From Hyphomicrobiales bacterium (GTDB taxonomy: Bacteria; Pseudomonadota; Alphaproteobacteria; Rhizobiales; Beijerinckiaceae), in contig UCLR01000026.1 of assembly GCA_900473415.1 (NCBI GenBank), forward strand, positions 1 through 64,000: DNA of 64,000 nt, read 5' to 3'. The notes under the pieces were generated by a model, which had not been told where the DNA came from, did no database searches, and saw only the letters and a program-made list of their open reading frames with translations. A program made the translations under genes and the position numbers. Shown in pieces: positions 1-9,402 of the stretch; position 1 is the stretch's first letter, and each line of letters begins with the position of its first letter.

Positions 1-31
1 ATTTTAACTTTGCGCCTACAAGCCCGATTCG

Positions 32-47
32 CATAAGATATATTATG
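32..47. promoter_or_regulatory. AT-rich imperfect palindrome, candidate operator
   Basis: The sequence CATAAGATATATTATG is a 16-bp inverted repeat with a single mismatched pair, in otherwise GC-rich DNA. It lies beyond the 3' end of the minus-strand MBL hydrolase, so it would serve a gene to the left of the window. Short AT-rich dyads of this shape are typical operators for dimeric winged-helix repressors, but no regulator can be named from here. No coding sequence is visible in bases 1-98. Confidence 0.35.
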
Positions 48-98
48 GAACCAAAATCGATGCTCGGATCCAGCGAAACCGTGCCCTGAAGGCGCCCA

Positions 99-902
99 TC
101 AAGCCGGCGTGACCACCGTCATGCCGTCGAAGGCCACCTCCACGCGGCCAGCCAAGCGCTTGGACAAGCTCACATAATCCAGGTCGATATGAAGGTTGGT
201 CAGGATTGCGCGCCGCGGCTTAAGCGTCGCAATCGCCTCGAGCGATTGCGACAGGTGGAAATGACTGGGATGCCGCGTCTCGCGCAGGCAGTCGAGGATC
301 AGCACGTCGAGATCCGCCATGGCCTCCATCGCCGCCGGCGGAATGAGGCTCACATCCGGCAGATAGGCCAGCCCGGCGAAACGAAAACCGAGCGCCTCGT
401 AGTTCGGTCCGTGCTCAACCCGGAACGGCAGCGCTGTGATCGGCCCGCCGGCGCCCTCGACTGTCTCCGGCCGTCCGGCCGTGATCTGGTCGAGGTCGAG
501 GATCGGCGGATAGTAGCTGCCGGGCGGCGTCTCGAAGAGATAGCCGAAGCGCGTGCGCAGTGAGGTCTCCGTCGGCGTGTCGGCGTAGATGCGGATGCGC
601 TGCTGGGTATGCAGCACGAGACCGCGCAGATCATCGATGCCGTGGGTGTGGTCGGCGTGGTCATGCGTCATCAGCACGCCATCCAAGGCCGGAACCTCGG
701 CCGACAGAAGCTGCTCGCGCAGATCCGGCGAGGTATCAACCAGGACGCGGCTGGTGCCGCCCGGACCTGAGCGCTCGACCAGGATCGAGCAGCGGCGGCG
801 GCGGTTTTTCGGGTTCGCCGGATCGCAGGCGCCCCAGCCCGATCCCGGGCGCGGCACGCCGCCCGAGGAACCACAGCCGAGGATCGTCACCGTCAGTGTC
901 AT
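99..902 (-). CDS. MBL-fold metallo-hydrolase (PhnP-like)
   Basis: Predicted 267-residue cytoplasmic metallo-beta-lactamase-fold hydrolase. The HxHxDH metal site is seen as H80, H82, D84, H85, and further His/Asp residues follow (an EHG near the middle, a PDVS segment and a C-terminal NLHIDLDY). The early GCGSSGGVPRPG segment is typical of the PhnP / tRNase-Z-like branch, whose members cleave phosphodiester or cyclic phosphate bonds; the actual substrate is unknown. It starts with ATG 9 bp after the tatD stop and is the last visible gene of the rlpA-dacF-tmk-holB-metG-tatD run. The tatD-MBL pairing is common in alphaproteobacteria. There is no phosphonate locus nearby, so a phosphonate role is not supported. 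Confidence 0.9.
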   Translation of the reverse strand: MTLTVTILGCGSSGGVPRPGSGWGACDPANPKNRRRRCSILVERSGPGGTSRVLVDTSPDLREQLLSAEVPALDGVLMTHDHADHTHGIDDLRGLVLHTQQRIRIYADTPTETSLRTRFGYLFETPPGSYYPPILDLDQITAGRPETVEGAGGPITALPFRVEHGPNYEALGFRFAGLAYLPDVSLIPPAAMEAMADLDVLILDCLRETRHPSHFHLSQSLEAIATLKPRRAILTNLHIDLDYVSLSKRLAGRVEVAFDGMTVVTPA

Positions 903-911
903 CGGGCCGAT

Positions 912-1712
912 TCAGGCAACCTGCGCGACGGGCGCAGCGTGATCCATCTTCCAGTAGCAGCGGCGGGCATTGGCGGTCGTGATCGCGGCGACTTCGTCGA
1001 ACGAGACGCCGATCGCTTCCGCCATAACCTTCGCGGTTTCAACGACGTAGGATGGCTCGTTCCGCTTGCCTCTGAAGGGCACGGGGGCCAGGTAAGGCGC
1101 ATCGGTTTCGACCAGCAGGCGCTCCTTCGGCACCATCTGGGCAATGCGGCGCAGTTTCTCCGAGGTCTTGAAGGTCAAGATGCCGGAGAAGGAGACGTAA
1201 AGGCCAAGCTCGACACCGGCCATCGCCAGCGCTTCTCCCGCTGTGAAGCAGTGCAGGATGGCGGGGAAGGCGCCCTTCCCCATCTCGTCACGCAGGATCG
1301 CGATCATGTCGTCATCCGCCTCCCGTGCATGGATGACGAGCGGCAGCTGTGTCATCCGCGCCGCGGCGATGTGCGTGCGCAACCCTTGAGCCTGCGCTTC
1401 GCGCGGGCTGCTGTCGTAGTGATAGTCGAGCCCGGCCTCGCCGATAGCGACGCAGCGCGGATGGCGCGACAATTCCGCCAGCCGCTCTGCGGTGACGTCG
1501 AGCTCTTCATGGGCCTGATGCGGATGCGTCCCGACCGAGAACCAGACCGCCGGAAAGCGCTCGGCAATGGCGGCATAGTCAGTGAAGCGCGCGACCCGCG
1601 TCGAGATCGTCACCATCCGGCCGACCCCGGCGGCTTCGGCCCGCTCGACATAGGCCGGCAGGTCCTCGGCGAAATCCGGGAAGTCGAGATGGCAGTGCGT
1701 ATCGATAAACAT
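912..1712 (-). CDS. tatD: TatD-family metal-dependent hydrolase
   Basis: 266-residue TIM-barrel amidohydrolase-superfamily nuclease. Metal ligands of the family are visible: HxH at residues 6-8, E92 in GEAGLDYHY, H128 in the HAREAD segment, a later HCF histidine and the C-terminal ETDAPYL aspartate. TatD proteins act as 3'-5' DNA exonucleases or endonucleases in the cytoplasm. The ATG at 1712 was chosen because it shares its first base with the metG stop (TGATG), which implies translational coupling; the GTG one codon upstream is less likely. Despite the name it has no demonstrated role in Tat export. Confidence 0.93.
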   Translation of the reverse strand: MFIDTHCHLDFPDFAEDLPAYVERAEAAGVGRMVTISTRVARFTDYAAIAERFPAVWFSVGTHPHQAHEELDVTAERLAELSRHPRCVAIGEAGLDYHYDSSPREAQAQGLRTHIAAARMTQLPLVIHAREADDDMIAILRDEMGKGAFPAILHCFTAGEALAMAGVELGLYVSFSGILTFKTSEKLRRIAQMVPKERLLVETDAPYLAPVPFRGKRNEPSYVVETAKVMAEAIGVSFDEVAAITTANARRCYWKMDHAAPVAQVA

Positions 1713-3271
1713 CACGCGCTCTGGCCGTCCTCGGCTTCGACATAGCGCGGGAAGATCGCGCTCGGCGCCGGCAAGGCCGAGCCGCTGACAAGGCGATGCT
1801 CTGCGCCGAGCGCGGCGAAGCTGCGCTGATCGGCGCCGACGCCGAGCAGATCGAGCAGCTTGCTGGCCGCCGCCGGCATCACCGGCTGGACCAGGATCGC
1901 GACCTCGCGCAGCACCTCGATCGTGACATAGAGCACGGTGTCACGGCGCGCCGGATCGGTCTTGGTCAGACGCCAGGGCTCATTGGCGGCGAAATAGCGA
2001 TTGGCTTCGGCGATCACGGCCCAGATATCCGCTAGCACCGTATGAAGGGCGAAATCCTTCATCGACTCGCGCGCCTTGGCGAGCGCGCCGTCGGCCATGG
2101 CGAGCATGGCTTCGTCGCCCTCGGTCAGCGTCCCGCGCGGCGGCACCCTGCCCTCGCAGTTCTTGGCGATCATCGAGAGCGAGCGCTGCGCGAGATTGCC
2201 GAGATCATTGGCGAGGTCGGCATTGATCCGCCCGACGATGGCGTCGTGACTGTAATTGCCGTCCTGCCCGAAGGAGACCTCTCGCAAGAAGAAATAGCGC
2301 AGCTGGTCGACACCGTAGTTTTCGGCGAGATCGAAGGGGTCGACGACGTTGCCGACCGACTTCGACATCTTGGCGCCCTTGTTCAGCAGGAAGCCGTGGC
2401 CGAAGACGCGCTTTGGCAGCGGCAGCCCGGCCGACATCAGGAAGGCCGGCCAGTAGACCGCGTGGAAGCGCACGATGTCCTTGCCGATGATATGGACGTC
2501 AGCCGGCCAGTAATGCGCCCGCGGGCTCTCCGGGTCGGGAAAACCCGTGCCGGTCACGTAGTTGTTCAGCGCATCGACCCAGACATACATGACGTGTTTG
2601 GGAGCGCCAGGAACCGGCAGGCCCCAGTCGAAGGTCGTGCGGCTGATCGAGAGATCCTCGAGCCCGCCATTCACGAAGGAGACGACCTCGTTCTTGCGCG
2701 TTTCCGGCGAGATGAAGTTCGGGACCTCGTCATAGAGCTTCAGCAGAGCGTCCTGGTACTTGGCGAGGCGGAAGAAGTAGCTCTCCTCCTCGACCCATTC
2801 GACCGGTGTGCCCTGCCCTCCAAGACGCGTGCCGTCGGGCTGGAGGGTGGTCTCCTCTTCGCCGTAGAAGGCCTCGTCACGCACCGAATACCAGCCGGAG
2901 TATTTGGCGAGGTAGATGTCGCCATTGGCCTCCATCCGGCGCCAGAGCTCGTCGGTCGAGACTTCATGGTCAGGATCGGTGGTGCGGATGAAGCGGTCGA
3001 AGGCGCAGCCGAGCCGCTGCTCCATCTCCTGGAAGCGCCCCGCGATCTTGTCGACGAATTCCTTCGGCGAGAGGCCATTCTGGGCGGCAGTGCGCGCCAC
3101 CTTCTGGCCGTGCTCGTCGGTGCCGGTCATCGCGAAGACGTCGTAACCGTCGAGCCGCTTGAACCGCGCGATCGCGTCCGACGCCACCATCTCATAGGCG
3201 TGGCCGATATGCGGCGGCCCGTTGGTGTAGTGGATCGCGGTCGTCAGGTAGAATTTCGGTGGCGTGGCCAT
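1712..3271 (-). CDS. metG: methionine--tRNA ligase
   Basis: 519-residue class I aminoacyl-tRNA synthetase that charges tRNA-Met with methionine in the cytoplasm. The HIGH signature is exact at residues 21-24 and KMSKS lies at 301-305. The length fits the short MetG form that lacks the C-terminal tRNA-binding/dimerisation domain found in the E. coli enzyme. The ATG start at 3271 lies 21 bp downstream of the holB stop. The stop overlaps the tatD start by one base. The tmk-holB-metG-tatD order is conserved in many alphaproteobacteria, supporting an operon. Confidence 0.98.
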   Translation of the reverse strand: MATPPKFYLTTAIHYTNGPPHIGHAYEMVASDAIARFKRLDGYDVFAMTGTDEHGQKVARTAAQNGLSPKEFVDKIAGRFQEMEQRLGCAFDRFIRTTDPDHEVSTDELWRRMEANGDIYLAKYSGWYSVRDEAFYGEEETTLQPDGTRLGGQGTPVEWVEEESYFFRLAKYQDALLKLYDEVPNFISPETRKNEVVSFVNGGLEDLSISRTTFDWGLPVPGAPKHVMYVWVDALNNYVTGTGFPDPESPRAHYWPADVHIIGKDIVRFHAVYWPAFLMSAGLPLPKRVFGHGFLLNKGAKMSKSVGNVVDPFDLAENYGVDQLRYFFLREVSFGQDGNYSHDAIVGRINADLANDLGNLAQRSLSMIAKNCEGRVPPRGTLTEGDEAMLAMADGALAKARESMKDFALHTVLADIWAVIAEANRYFAANEPWRLTKTDPARRDTVLYVTIEVLREVAILVQPVMPAAASKLLDLLGVGADQRSFAALGAEHRLVSGSALPAPSAIFPRYVEAEDGQSA

Positions 3272-3292
3272 CGTCTGTCCGAAAGCTTCGCT

Positions 3293-4363
3293 TCACGCTG
3301 CGCGCGAGCGGGAAACCGCAGCCGACAGATCATGAAACATCGTGATCACGAGCGGACGGCGATCGAGATTATAGGTCTCGACCTCGCGCGCTGCCTGTCC
3401 GAGCTTTTCCCATACCTCCGCCAGCGGTGCAAGGCGCGCCGGCCGCGCTGCCGCATGCGCATGGAGATGGTCGGACAGCCAGCCCTGGATCGTCTCGATC
3501 ATCACTGCGAAGTCCCGCTCCCCGGCCTTGCCCGCGACATCCTCGGCGAGCGCCAGCAGCGCGGGCGTGTCGATCTGCGGCAGGGCGTCAAGCCGCGCCC
3601 TCACCGCTTCGACCAGCGCCAGCGTCTCGGGATCGACATAGGTCAGGGCACGGCGGACCGATCCTTCAGACAGCCGCGCTGCGCGCAGGAGCGCGGATTG
3701 GTCGAACGGCGCCTCCATGCGCTCGAGCGCGAGCCGGCCGGCCTCGACGACATCGGTCGCGCTGAGAGGCTCGAACGTCAGGAGCCGGCAGCGCGAGCGG
3801 ATCGTCGGCAGCATCCGTCCCGGCGCATGGGCGACAATCAGGAAGAGCGCTTGCGGCGGTGGCTCCTCCAGCAGCTTCAGCAGCGCGTTCGCCGTCGGGC
3901 GGTCCATGTCCTCGGCCGAATCGACGATGCAGACGCGCCAGCCGCCTTCGGCCGCACTCGATCCGAAACGGTCGATCAGCCGGCGCACCGCGTCGACGGG
4001 GATGTTGCTGGTGTAGCTCTTGCCGTCCGGCTTCAGGATCCGGCGCAGAACATGCAGATCAGGGTGCGACTGCGCCATGATCCGGCGGCTCGCCGGGTCG
4101 GCTTCCGGCATGGCGAGATCGGTCCGGCCTGCTGCGCGCGCCTGCGGGCTGCCGGCAGCCAGCATGAAGCGGGCGGCGCGGTAGGCGAAGCTCGCCTTGC
4201 CGATGCCCTCCGGGCCGCCGAGAAGCCAGGCATGGTGCATCCGGCCTGCCGTCAACGCATCGAGAAAGGCGCGTTCCTGCGCCGCATGGCTGACGAGGCC
4301 GAGCGTCTCGCGCGGATGCGGGGCGATCGGCAGCCGGTCGGGTTCGTCGCTGGTCTCTCGCAT
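3293..4363 (-). CDS. holB: DNA polymerase III subunit delta'
   Basis: 356-residue clamp-loader subunit of the replicative polymerase. The AAA+ fold begins with a P-loop-like GPEGIGKA at residues 50-57, where the Ser/Thr that normally follows the lysine is alanine. Delta' subunits are often non-hydrolysing, so this is compatible with a structural role. A segment resembling the AAA+ Walker B/sensor region (VDSAEDMDRPTANALLKLLEEPP) occurs mid-protein and is diagnostic of delta'. The ATG at 4363 overlaps the tmk stop by one base (TGATG), favouring it over the GTG one codon upstream. Confidence 0.95.
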   Translation of the reverse strand: MRETSDEPDRLPIAPHPRETLGLVSHAAQERAFLDALTAGRMHHAWLLGGPEGIGKASFAYRAARFMLAAGSPQARAAGRTDLAMPEADPASRRIMAQSHPDLHVLRRILKPDGKSYTSNIPVDAVRRLIDRFGSSAAEGGWRVCIVDSAEDMDRPTANALLKLLEEPPPQALFLIVAHAPGRMLPTIRSRCRLLTFEPLSATDVVEAGRLALERMEAPFDQSALLRAARLSEGSVRRALTYVDPETLALVEAVRARLDALPQIDTPALLALAEDVAGKAGERDFAVMIETIQGWLSDHLHAHAAARPARLAPLAEVWEKLGQAAREVETYNLDRRPLVITMFHDLSAAVSRSRAA

Positions 4364-5013
4364 CACGGGTCCGGTTCGATCGGAAGGCGCTCGTGCAGGA
4401 TACTCCAGGCAGCCTCCGCAAGCTCATCGGGAGGTAGCGTCGCATCGAGCACGGCGCAACGCCCGGGTTCCATGCGGGCGATGTCGAGATAGGCTTGGCG
4501 CAGCTTGCGATGGAAGGCCAGTGTCTCTCCCTCGAAGCGGTCGGCAGCCTCACCGGGGCGACGGCGTCGCGCGGCGCGGGCGAGCCCGATCTCGGGAGCA
4601 AGGTCGAGGATCAGCGTCAAATCGGGCATCAGCCCGGCGATGGTCACCGTCTCCAGCTCGGCCAGGAGCGCAGCGTCGACTCGGCCCAGCGTCCCCTGAT
4701 AGACCCGCGTCGAATCGATGAAGCGGTCGCAGATGACCCAGGTACCGCGCTCGAGCGCCGGTCGGATCAGGCTGTCGATATGGTCGATCCGCGCCGCCGA
4801 GAACATCAGCGCCTCAGCGAAGCTGCCGTGGTCCTTCACCTGTCCGGAGAGGATGAGCTGGCGGATGGCCTCGGCCTTGGGCGAGCCGCCGGGCTCACGC
4901 GTCGTGGTGACGGCACGGCCATTCTTGCCAAGCCGCAGGGCGAGCGCGCGCGCCAGCGTCGACTTGCCCGCCCCCTCCCCGCCTTCGAGCGTAATGAAGC
5001 GTCCCGGAATCAC
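4363..5013 (-). CDS. tmk: thymidylate kinase (dTMP kinase)
   Basis: 216-residue kinase that phosphorylates dTMP to dTDP for DNA synthesis. The Walker A loop GGEGAGKST is at residues 11-19; the DR-containing substrate loop reads CDRFIDSTRVYQG; an arginine-rich LID region (RAARRRRPGE) is present. The start is GTG at 5013, overlapping the dacF stop as GTGA, so translation is probably coupled. Its stop overlaps the holB start. Length is normal for the family. Confidence 0.96.
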   Translation of the reverse strand: MIPGRFITLEGGEGAGKSTLARALALRLGKNGRAVTTTREPGGSPKAEAIRQLILSGQVKDHGSFAEALMFSAARIDHIDSLIRPALERGTWVICDRFIDSTRVYQGTLGRVDAALLAELETVTIAGLMPDLTLILDLAPEIGLARAARRRRPGEAADRFEGETLAFHRKLRQAYLDIARMEPGRCAVLDATLPPDELAEAAWSILHERLPIEPDP

Positions 5014-6206
5014 GTCGGTCCGCTGACGCTCCGGCTCAGTGCCTTGCGCACCCAGCCGGTCGTCGCCTCGAACAGGGCATCGAGCGCGCGGCTCTGCAGC
5101 GTACCCGCCTGGATGGTCTCGGCCGCGTAGAGCGGCACGTCCAATGTCGTAACATCGCCGCGCGTTACCACGAGCCGCGCGACCGCTGCACCCTCCTGGA
5201 CGGGCACCGTCAGCGGGCCACGATAGACAATGCGCGCGGCCACCCGCTCGGAGCTGCCGCGCGGCAGGAGCAGGCTAATCGTGCCTTTGCTCCGCAGCGA
5301 CACACGGCCCTTCGCTCCGCCATAAACACTTGCCTCGCCGACGATTTCGCCATCGGCGAAGAGTTGCCGCCGCTCGAAGGCGCGAAAGCCCCATTCCAGC
5401 AGCTTTCGCGCCTCATTCGCACGGTCGCGCGCCGTCTTCAGGCCATTGACCACGACGATCAGGCGCTGGCCATTCTGCACCGCCGAGCCGACCAGACCGT
5501 AGCCCGCCTCGTCGATATTGCCGGTTTTCAGACCATCGGCGCCAATCTCCATCGTCAGAAGCGGGTTGCGGTTCTGCTGCCTGATCTTGTTCCAGGTGAA
5601 ATCTCGCTCACCGAAGATCTTGTATAGGTCCGGATAGGTCTTGATGATGTGCTCGGCGAGCCGGGCGAGTTCGCGAGCCGTCACGCGCTGTTGCGGATCG
5701 GCCATGCCGGTCGCGTTGCGGAAAACCGACTTCGTCAGCCCTAGCGCCCGCACTCGCTCGGTCATGACCCGGCCGAAGGTCGCCTCGTCCCCGGCGATGG
5801 CTTCCGCCAGCGCAATGCAGGCGTCATTGCCGGATTGAATGATGATTCCGTGGAGGATGTCGGAAAGCTTGATGCGGCTGTTGAGTAACGCGAACATGGT
5901 CGAGCCGCCGGAAGGCGCGCCGCCCTTGCGCCACGCGTTCTCGGAGATGCCGATCTCGCTGTCGAGCGTCAGCCGGCCGGCGGCAAGTTCCTCGAAGGCG
6001 ACCAGTACGGTGGCGAGCTTGGCCATGCTCGCCGGAACCATCAACTCGTCGGCGGCCTTCTCGTAAAGGACTGCGCCGGTATCCGAATCGAGCAGGAGTG
6101 CGAAGGGCGCCTGCGATTGAAAGCCTTGCGCATGGCCGGCCGCCACTGAGGCGAGCAGGACGAAAGCCAAAATGAACCCGCCCATCAGCCACCGAACCGA
6201 CGACAT
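5010..6206 (-). CDS. dacF: D-alanyl-D-alanine carboxypeptidase (DacF/PBP5 type)
   Basis: Low-molecular-weight penicillin-binding protein that trims the terminal D-Ala of peptidoglycan stem peptides in the periplasm. From the ATG at 6206 there is a clear signal peptide: a basic N-terminus, a GGFILAFVLLASVAA core and an AGHA cleavage site. Active-site motifs are SxxK = SMAK at residues 60-63, SxN = SGN at 125-127 and KTG at 227-229, followed by the C-terminal beta domain of PBP5 types. An in-frame ATG at 6245 would add 13 residues; neither has a strong Shine-Dalgarno, so the start is uncertain. It lies between the RlpA-like gene and tmk. Confidence 0.93.
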   Translation of the reverse strand: MSSVRWLMGGFILAFVLLASVAAGHAQGFQSQAPFALLLDSDTGAVLYEKAADELMVPASMAKLATVLVAFEELAAGRLTLDSEIGISENAWRKGGAPSGGSTMFALLNSRIKLSDILHGIIIQSGNDACIALAEAIAGDEATFGRVMTERVRALGLTKSVFRNATGMADPQQRVTARELARLAEHIIKTYPDLYKIFGERDFTWNKIRQQNRNPLLTMEIGADGLKTGNIDEAGYGLVGSAVQNGQRLIVVVNGLKTARDRANEARKLLEWGFRAFERRQLFADGEIVGEASVYGGAKGRVSLRSKGTISLLLPRGSSERVAARIVYRGPLTVPVQEGAAVARLVVTRGDVTTLDVPLYAAETIQAGTLQSRALDALFEATTGWVRKALSRSVSGPT

Positions 6207-6291
6207 CGGCGTGGCAGACCAGCTCGAATGGGCGAGAGCGCTCATGCCTCGATGTGAAGCAAGCGTCCGGGCCCAGGTCAAGACAGTTGCG

Positions 6292-7449
6292 TCAGTTCCG
6301 CGTCAGCGGCTGCAGGTTCTGCGCGACCAGCCGGTTGAACGGGTGCGTGGCGGAGAAGCGTTCGGTCGGCGCCTTCTCGGGCGCCGCGAAGAGGCTCGCG
6401 ACGCTGGTGGCGCGCGGCGGCGGCAGCGTCGTCAGGCGCAGGCCGGCCGGAACCAGAACCGGCTTGGCGGCGTTGGCGATGGTGTCGAGGTCGAAGGGCC
6501 GATTCGGCGGCAGCGGAGCCGCGCGTACCGGCGTTCCGCCCAACGGCATGGCGTTGGCCGAAGCGAGGGTCGCAACGACCGGCGCAGTCGGCGCGATCGT
6601 ACGCGTCTCTTGCGCGGCGTAGGCCTGCGTGACCGGGACACTGCGGGAGGCGGTTTGCTCGACCTCCTGCTCCACGGCAGGCTGCGCGTCGACGTCAGGA
6701 CTTCTCGTGCGCGTGGACGCGACGGGCGCCGCACTCGCGACCATCGTACGCGAGCTCATGCCCGGGATCGGAGCCGGGGAGCCGTCGGTGCGCAGGGTGG
6801 CGAGAAGAAGGTTGTCATCCGAGCCGGCAAGGGAGGCCTGGCCGAGATATTCCATCTTGATCCGCGCCGTACCCAGATGGCGGAACGCCAAGGCGTCCGC
6901 CGTCTTCTGGGAGAGATCCATCATGCGGCCGCCATGGAAGGGGCCACGATCGTTCACGCGTACGATGATGGAGCGGTTGTTCATCAGGTTGGTTACGCGC
7001 GCATAGGCCGGAAGCGGCATGGTCGGGTGGGCCGCGCTGATGCTGTTGCGATCGTAGACTTCGCCATTGGCGGTTCTGCGACCGTGGAAGGCGACGCCAT
7101 ACCAGGAGGCGGTGCCCACGGAGCTGTAGCCGATGGGCTTCTGGAAAGGCGTGTAGCGCTTTCCGGCGACGGAATAGCTCCCGCCGACGAGCTGCCGGCC
7201 ACCGCCCTTTGGCGCATCCTCGTTTTCGCCCACGACGCGCTCGCTGGCGCGGCCATACTTCCACTGCGGGAAGGCCCCGATCTCCTTGGAGCGACCAGCG
7301 ACATGGTTGTTGGAGCAATTCGCGACGAAGAGCCCGACCAGCACGACACAGCCGAGACGAGCGACAGAGGGTAACGGCGAGGACGCAGAGGGCGTTCCGG
7401 TCATGTCGGAAGAGGTCTTCCCAGCCGAAAAGCTTGCGTCCTGGATCAT
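6292..7449 (-). CDS. RlpA-like septal ring lytic transglycosylase family protein
   Basis: 385-residue envelope protein with a hydrophobic export segment (GCVVLVGLFVANC) followed by a double-psi beta-barrel RlpA domain. The core motifs GTASWYG, FHGRRTANGEVYD and VNDRGPF are all present. Known RlpA proteins cleave glycan strands lacking stem peptides at the septum. The cysteine after VAN is a possible but non-canonical lipobox, since the -1 residue is Asn. The C-terminal third is Pro/Ala/Arg-rich low complexity, and no SPOR domain is evident. ATG codons at 7449 and 7404 are both possible. It is the first gene of the minus-strand operon; the neighbour dacF fits a cell-wall role. Confidence 0.88.
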   Translation of the reverse strand: MIQDASFSAGKTSSDMTGTPSASSPLPSVARLGCVVLVGLFVANCSNNHVAGRSKEIGAFPQWKYGRASERVVGENEDAPKGGGRQLVGGSYSVAGKRYTPFQKPIGYSSVGTASWYGVAFHGRRTANGEVYDRNSISAAHPTMPLPAYARVTNLMNNRSIIVRVNDRGPFHGGRMMDLSQKTADALAFRHLGTARIKMEYLGQASLAGSDDNLLLATLRTDGSPAPIPGMSSRTMVASAAPVASTRTRSPDVDAQPAVEQEVEQTASRSVPVTQAYAAQETRTIAPTAPVVATLASANAMPLGGTPVRAAPLPPNRPFDLDTIANAAKPVLVPAGLRLTTLPPPRATSVASLFAAPEKAPTERFSATHPFNRLVAQNLQPLTRN

Positions 7450-7864
7450 TCTGCCATTCCGTCTTCAGGCCAAAAAGCATCGCACCGGCCAAGCCGCATG
7501 CGCGGCCCGACCGAGTTTTCGGCCAATTCCGTTAAGGAGGCGTTAAACCGAGATCGCTTGAGAAAAGGCGTCTCCGAAGCAGGCCATCCTGTGCCGTAAG
7601 GCGGGCATATGGGTGTCGGAAATGCGATGCCTGTCAACCCAACCCGCCCGAACTCCACATTTTTCTGGGGAGCGTTGCCTTAGGGCCACGATCGGCGGGG
7701 CAGCTGAAATGCGGCAGAAAGGAGCTTGCCTGTTCGGCGCTACGACGGCGCTCTCGGGGCTCCCGGAGAAATTTGGCAAGCGAGGGCGCGCTGGAAGGGC
7801 CGCGGCGCCGGCGCGAGACAGGCCCTTGCAAATCCGCGTTCCGGGCGGCATTGAACGACGCATT
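7450..7864. other. Intergenic region between rlpA-like gene and tRNA-Ser
   Basis: 415 bp with no credible protein gene. Open frames crossing it run into the tRNA-Ser gene and translate tRNA sequence, so they are artefacts. The region must hold the promoter of the minus-strand rlpA operon and probably that of the plus-strand tRNA, but no convincing -35/-10 pair was found. Confidence 0.5.
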
Positions 7865-7954
7865 GGAAGGGTGGCCGAGTGGTTTAAGGCAGCGGTCTTG
7901 AAAACCGCCGTGGGTGCAAGCCCACCGTGGGTTCGAATCCCACCCCTTCCGCCA
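7865..7954 (+). tRNA. tRNA-Ser (anticodon UGA)
   Basis: A 90-nt class II tRNA. The acceptor stem GGAAGGG pairs with CCCTTCC near the 3' end, followed by discriminator G and an encoded CCA. The anticodon stem-loop is GCGGT-CTTGAAA-ACCGC, giving anticodon TGA (serine, UCA family). A long variable arm (GTGGG/CCCAC) precedes the T loop GTTCGAATC. The gene sits directly upstream of the MBOAT/SGNH block and is a conceivable integration site, but no duplicate of its 3' end was found in the window. Confidence 0.97.
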
Positions 7955-8025
7955 GGTTGGTGCTGAGGTAGGCCGTTCAGCTTTTGAATTGGTCTGTTTT
8001 TCTGTGAAATACCGTCAGGCCGGGA

Positions 8026-9402
8026 ATGATATTCAACAGCTTCGCTTTCGTTGTTTTCCTGGCAACTGTCGTTTTCGTCTATTACCACCCTGCTGCACGG
8101 CGCTGGCAAATTGAGTGGCTCGTCCTGGCGAGCCTGTTCTTCTATGCATGGGAGCAGCCCGCGCTGCTGTCACTTCTCCTGCTGTCGGCGACGATCACCA
8201 GCGCGGCGAGCTACGCGGTACTGAAGGGCGCCGAACCCCGTCTGGCAGCTACGCTCGGCGTAGTAGCAAATCTGTCGATTCTGGCCTTCTTCAAGTACAA
8301 TCATCTTGTTGCTGACAGCCTGGGCGCGCAGATCGGCGGCGTCGGCCGGATGCTGCTGCTTTTGCCGCTCCCCATCGGAATCAGCTTCTTCACCTTTCAC
8401 GGAATCTCGCTGGTGGTGGACGCCTGGCGCGGAAAGGTTCCGAAGGCGGAGCCGTTCGGGCCGGGACGACACTATCGCAACACCCTGCTTTACATCGTTT
8501 TCTTCCCGCAACTCGTCGCGGGTCCGATCGTCAAGGCGGCAGATTTCATGCCCCAGATCGGTTGGAAGAAGCTCGACGATATCGATTGGCGCGTCGTGTT
8601 CCACTACACCGTGCTTGGCTACTTCCTGAAAGTGGTCATCGCCGACAACCTGGCGCAACAGACCACCTTCATCGCCTGCCCCGCCTGCCAGAGTCTCGCG
8701 AGCATCGACCTCGTCATGCTGCTGGTCGGCTATTCGGTCCAGATCTTCGCGGATTTCTGGGGGTATTCGAGCATCGCGATCGGAATCGCCGCGCTGCTCG
8801 GCTATCGCCTGCCGATCAACTTCAACCGGCCCTATATCGCGGACAGCATCGCCGACTTCTGGCGCCGATGGCATATCTCATTGTCGAGTTTCCTGCGCGA
8901 GTATCTCTACATTCCGCTCGGCGGAAACCGGCGCGGCCCAGTTCGGACCTATGTCAATCTCATCGTCGTCATGGCGCTTGGCGGGCTTTGGCACGGCGCG
9001 GCCTGGAGCTATGCCGTCTGGGGCCTCTGGCACGGGGTAGGACTGGCGGTCGAGCGCGCATGCGGGGCCTCGGAAGGCGCGGCCGGGCGCCCTCTCCTGC
9101 GCGCCTTTCGGATCGCAGGCGTCTTCGCATTCGTCACACTCGGCTGGCTCCTGTTCAAGCTCCCGGATTTCGGCGACGTGATCCAGTATCTGGCGGCCAT
9201 GGCAGCAAACACGGATATCAGGCCGAGCCTGCTGCGCTGCCTCGTCATTGTTGCATATGCGGTGCCGGTATTTGCCTATCACCTGCTTCCTTCGCGGCGG
9301 TTCGGAACCGTCGAACGGCAGATGGCGATGGAAGGGCTGCTGCTGGGCGCCATCATCCTGAACAGCGGCAGTTCGAATGCGTTCATTTATTTCCAGTTCT
9401 AG
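8026..9402 (+). CDS. MBOAT-family O-acyltransferase (AlgI-like)
   Basis: 458-residue polytopic inner-membrane protein of the MBOAT superfamily. Family hallmarks: an N-terminal FNSFAFVVFL helix, the RRWHISLSSFLREYLYIPLGGNR segment, the LWHGAAWSYAVWGLWHG region carrying the conserved histidine, and the typical C-terminal FIYFQF. Homologues such as AlgI and DltB transfer acetyl or D-alanyl groups across the membrane to exopolysaccharides or teichoic acids. The acceptor here is unknown because no polysaccharide synthesis gene lies nearby. It overlaps the next gene by 26 bp, so the two are probably co-translated partners. Confidence 0.92.
   Translation: MIFNSFAFVVFLATVVFVYYHPAARRWQIEWLVLASLFFYAWEQPALLSLLLLSATITSAASYAVLKGAEPRLAATLGVVANLSILAFFKYNHLVADSLGAQIGGVGRMLLLLPLPIGISFFTFHGISLVVDAWRGKVPKAEPFGPGRHYRNTLLYIVFFPQLVAGPIVKAADFMPQIGWKKLDDIDWRVVFHYTVLGYFLKVVIADNLAQQTTFIACPACQSLASIDLVMLLVGYSVQIFADFWGYSSIAIGIAALLGYRLPINFNRPYIADSIADFWRRWHISLSSFLREYLYIPLGGNRRGPVRTYVNLIVVMALGGLWHGAAWSYAVWGLWHGVGLAVERACGASEGAAGRPLLRAFRIAGVFAFVTLGWLLFKLPDFGDVIQYLAAMAANTDIRPSLLRCLVIVAYAVPVFAYHLLPSRRFGTVERQMAMEGLLLGAIILNSGSSNAFIYFQF

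Noticed and set aside
2042-4492. 816-residue plus-strand frame over metG and holB
   Set aside because: Shadow frame: both minus-strand genes have complete conserved motifs, whereas this translation has none.
7865-7954. tRNA-Ser as attachment site of an integrated element
   Set aside because: No duplicate of the tRNA 3' end and no integrase gene were found in the window, so only the proximity remains.
7613-7966. Plus-strand 117-residue frame through tRNA-Ser
   Set aside because: GRVAEWFKAAVLKTAVGASPPWVRIPP is translated tRNA sequence, not protein.
7543-8109. Minus-strand 188-residue frame antisense to tRNA-Ser
   Set aside because: Its GGIRTHGGLAPTAVFKTAALNHSATLP stretch is the reverse translation of the tRNA, a well-known annotation artefact.
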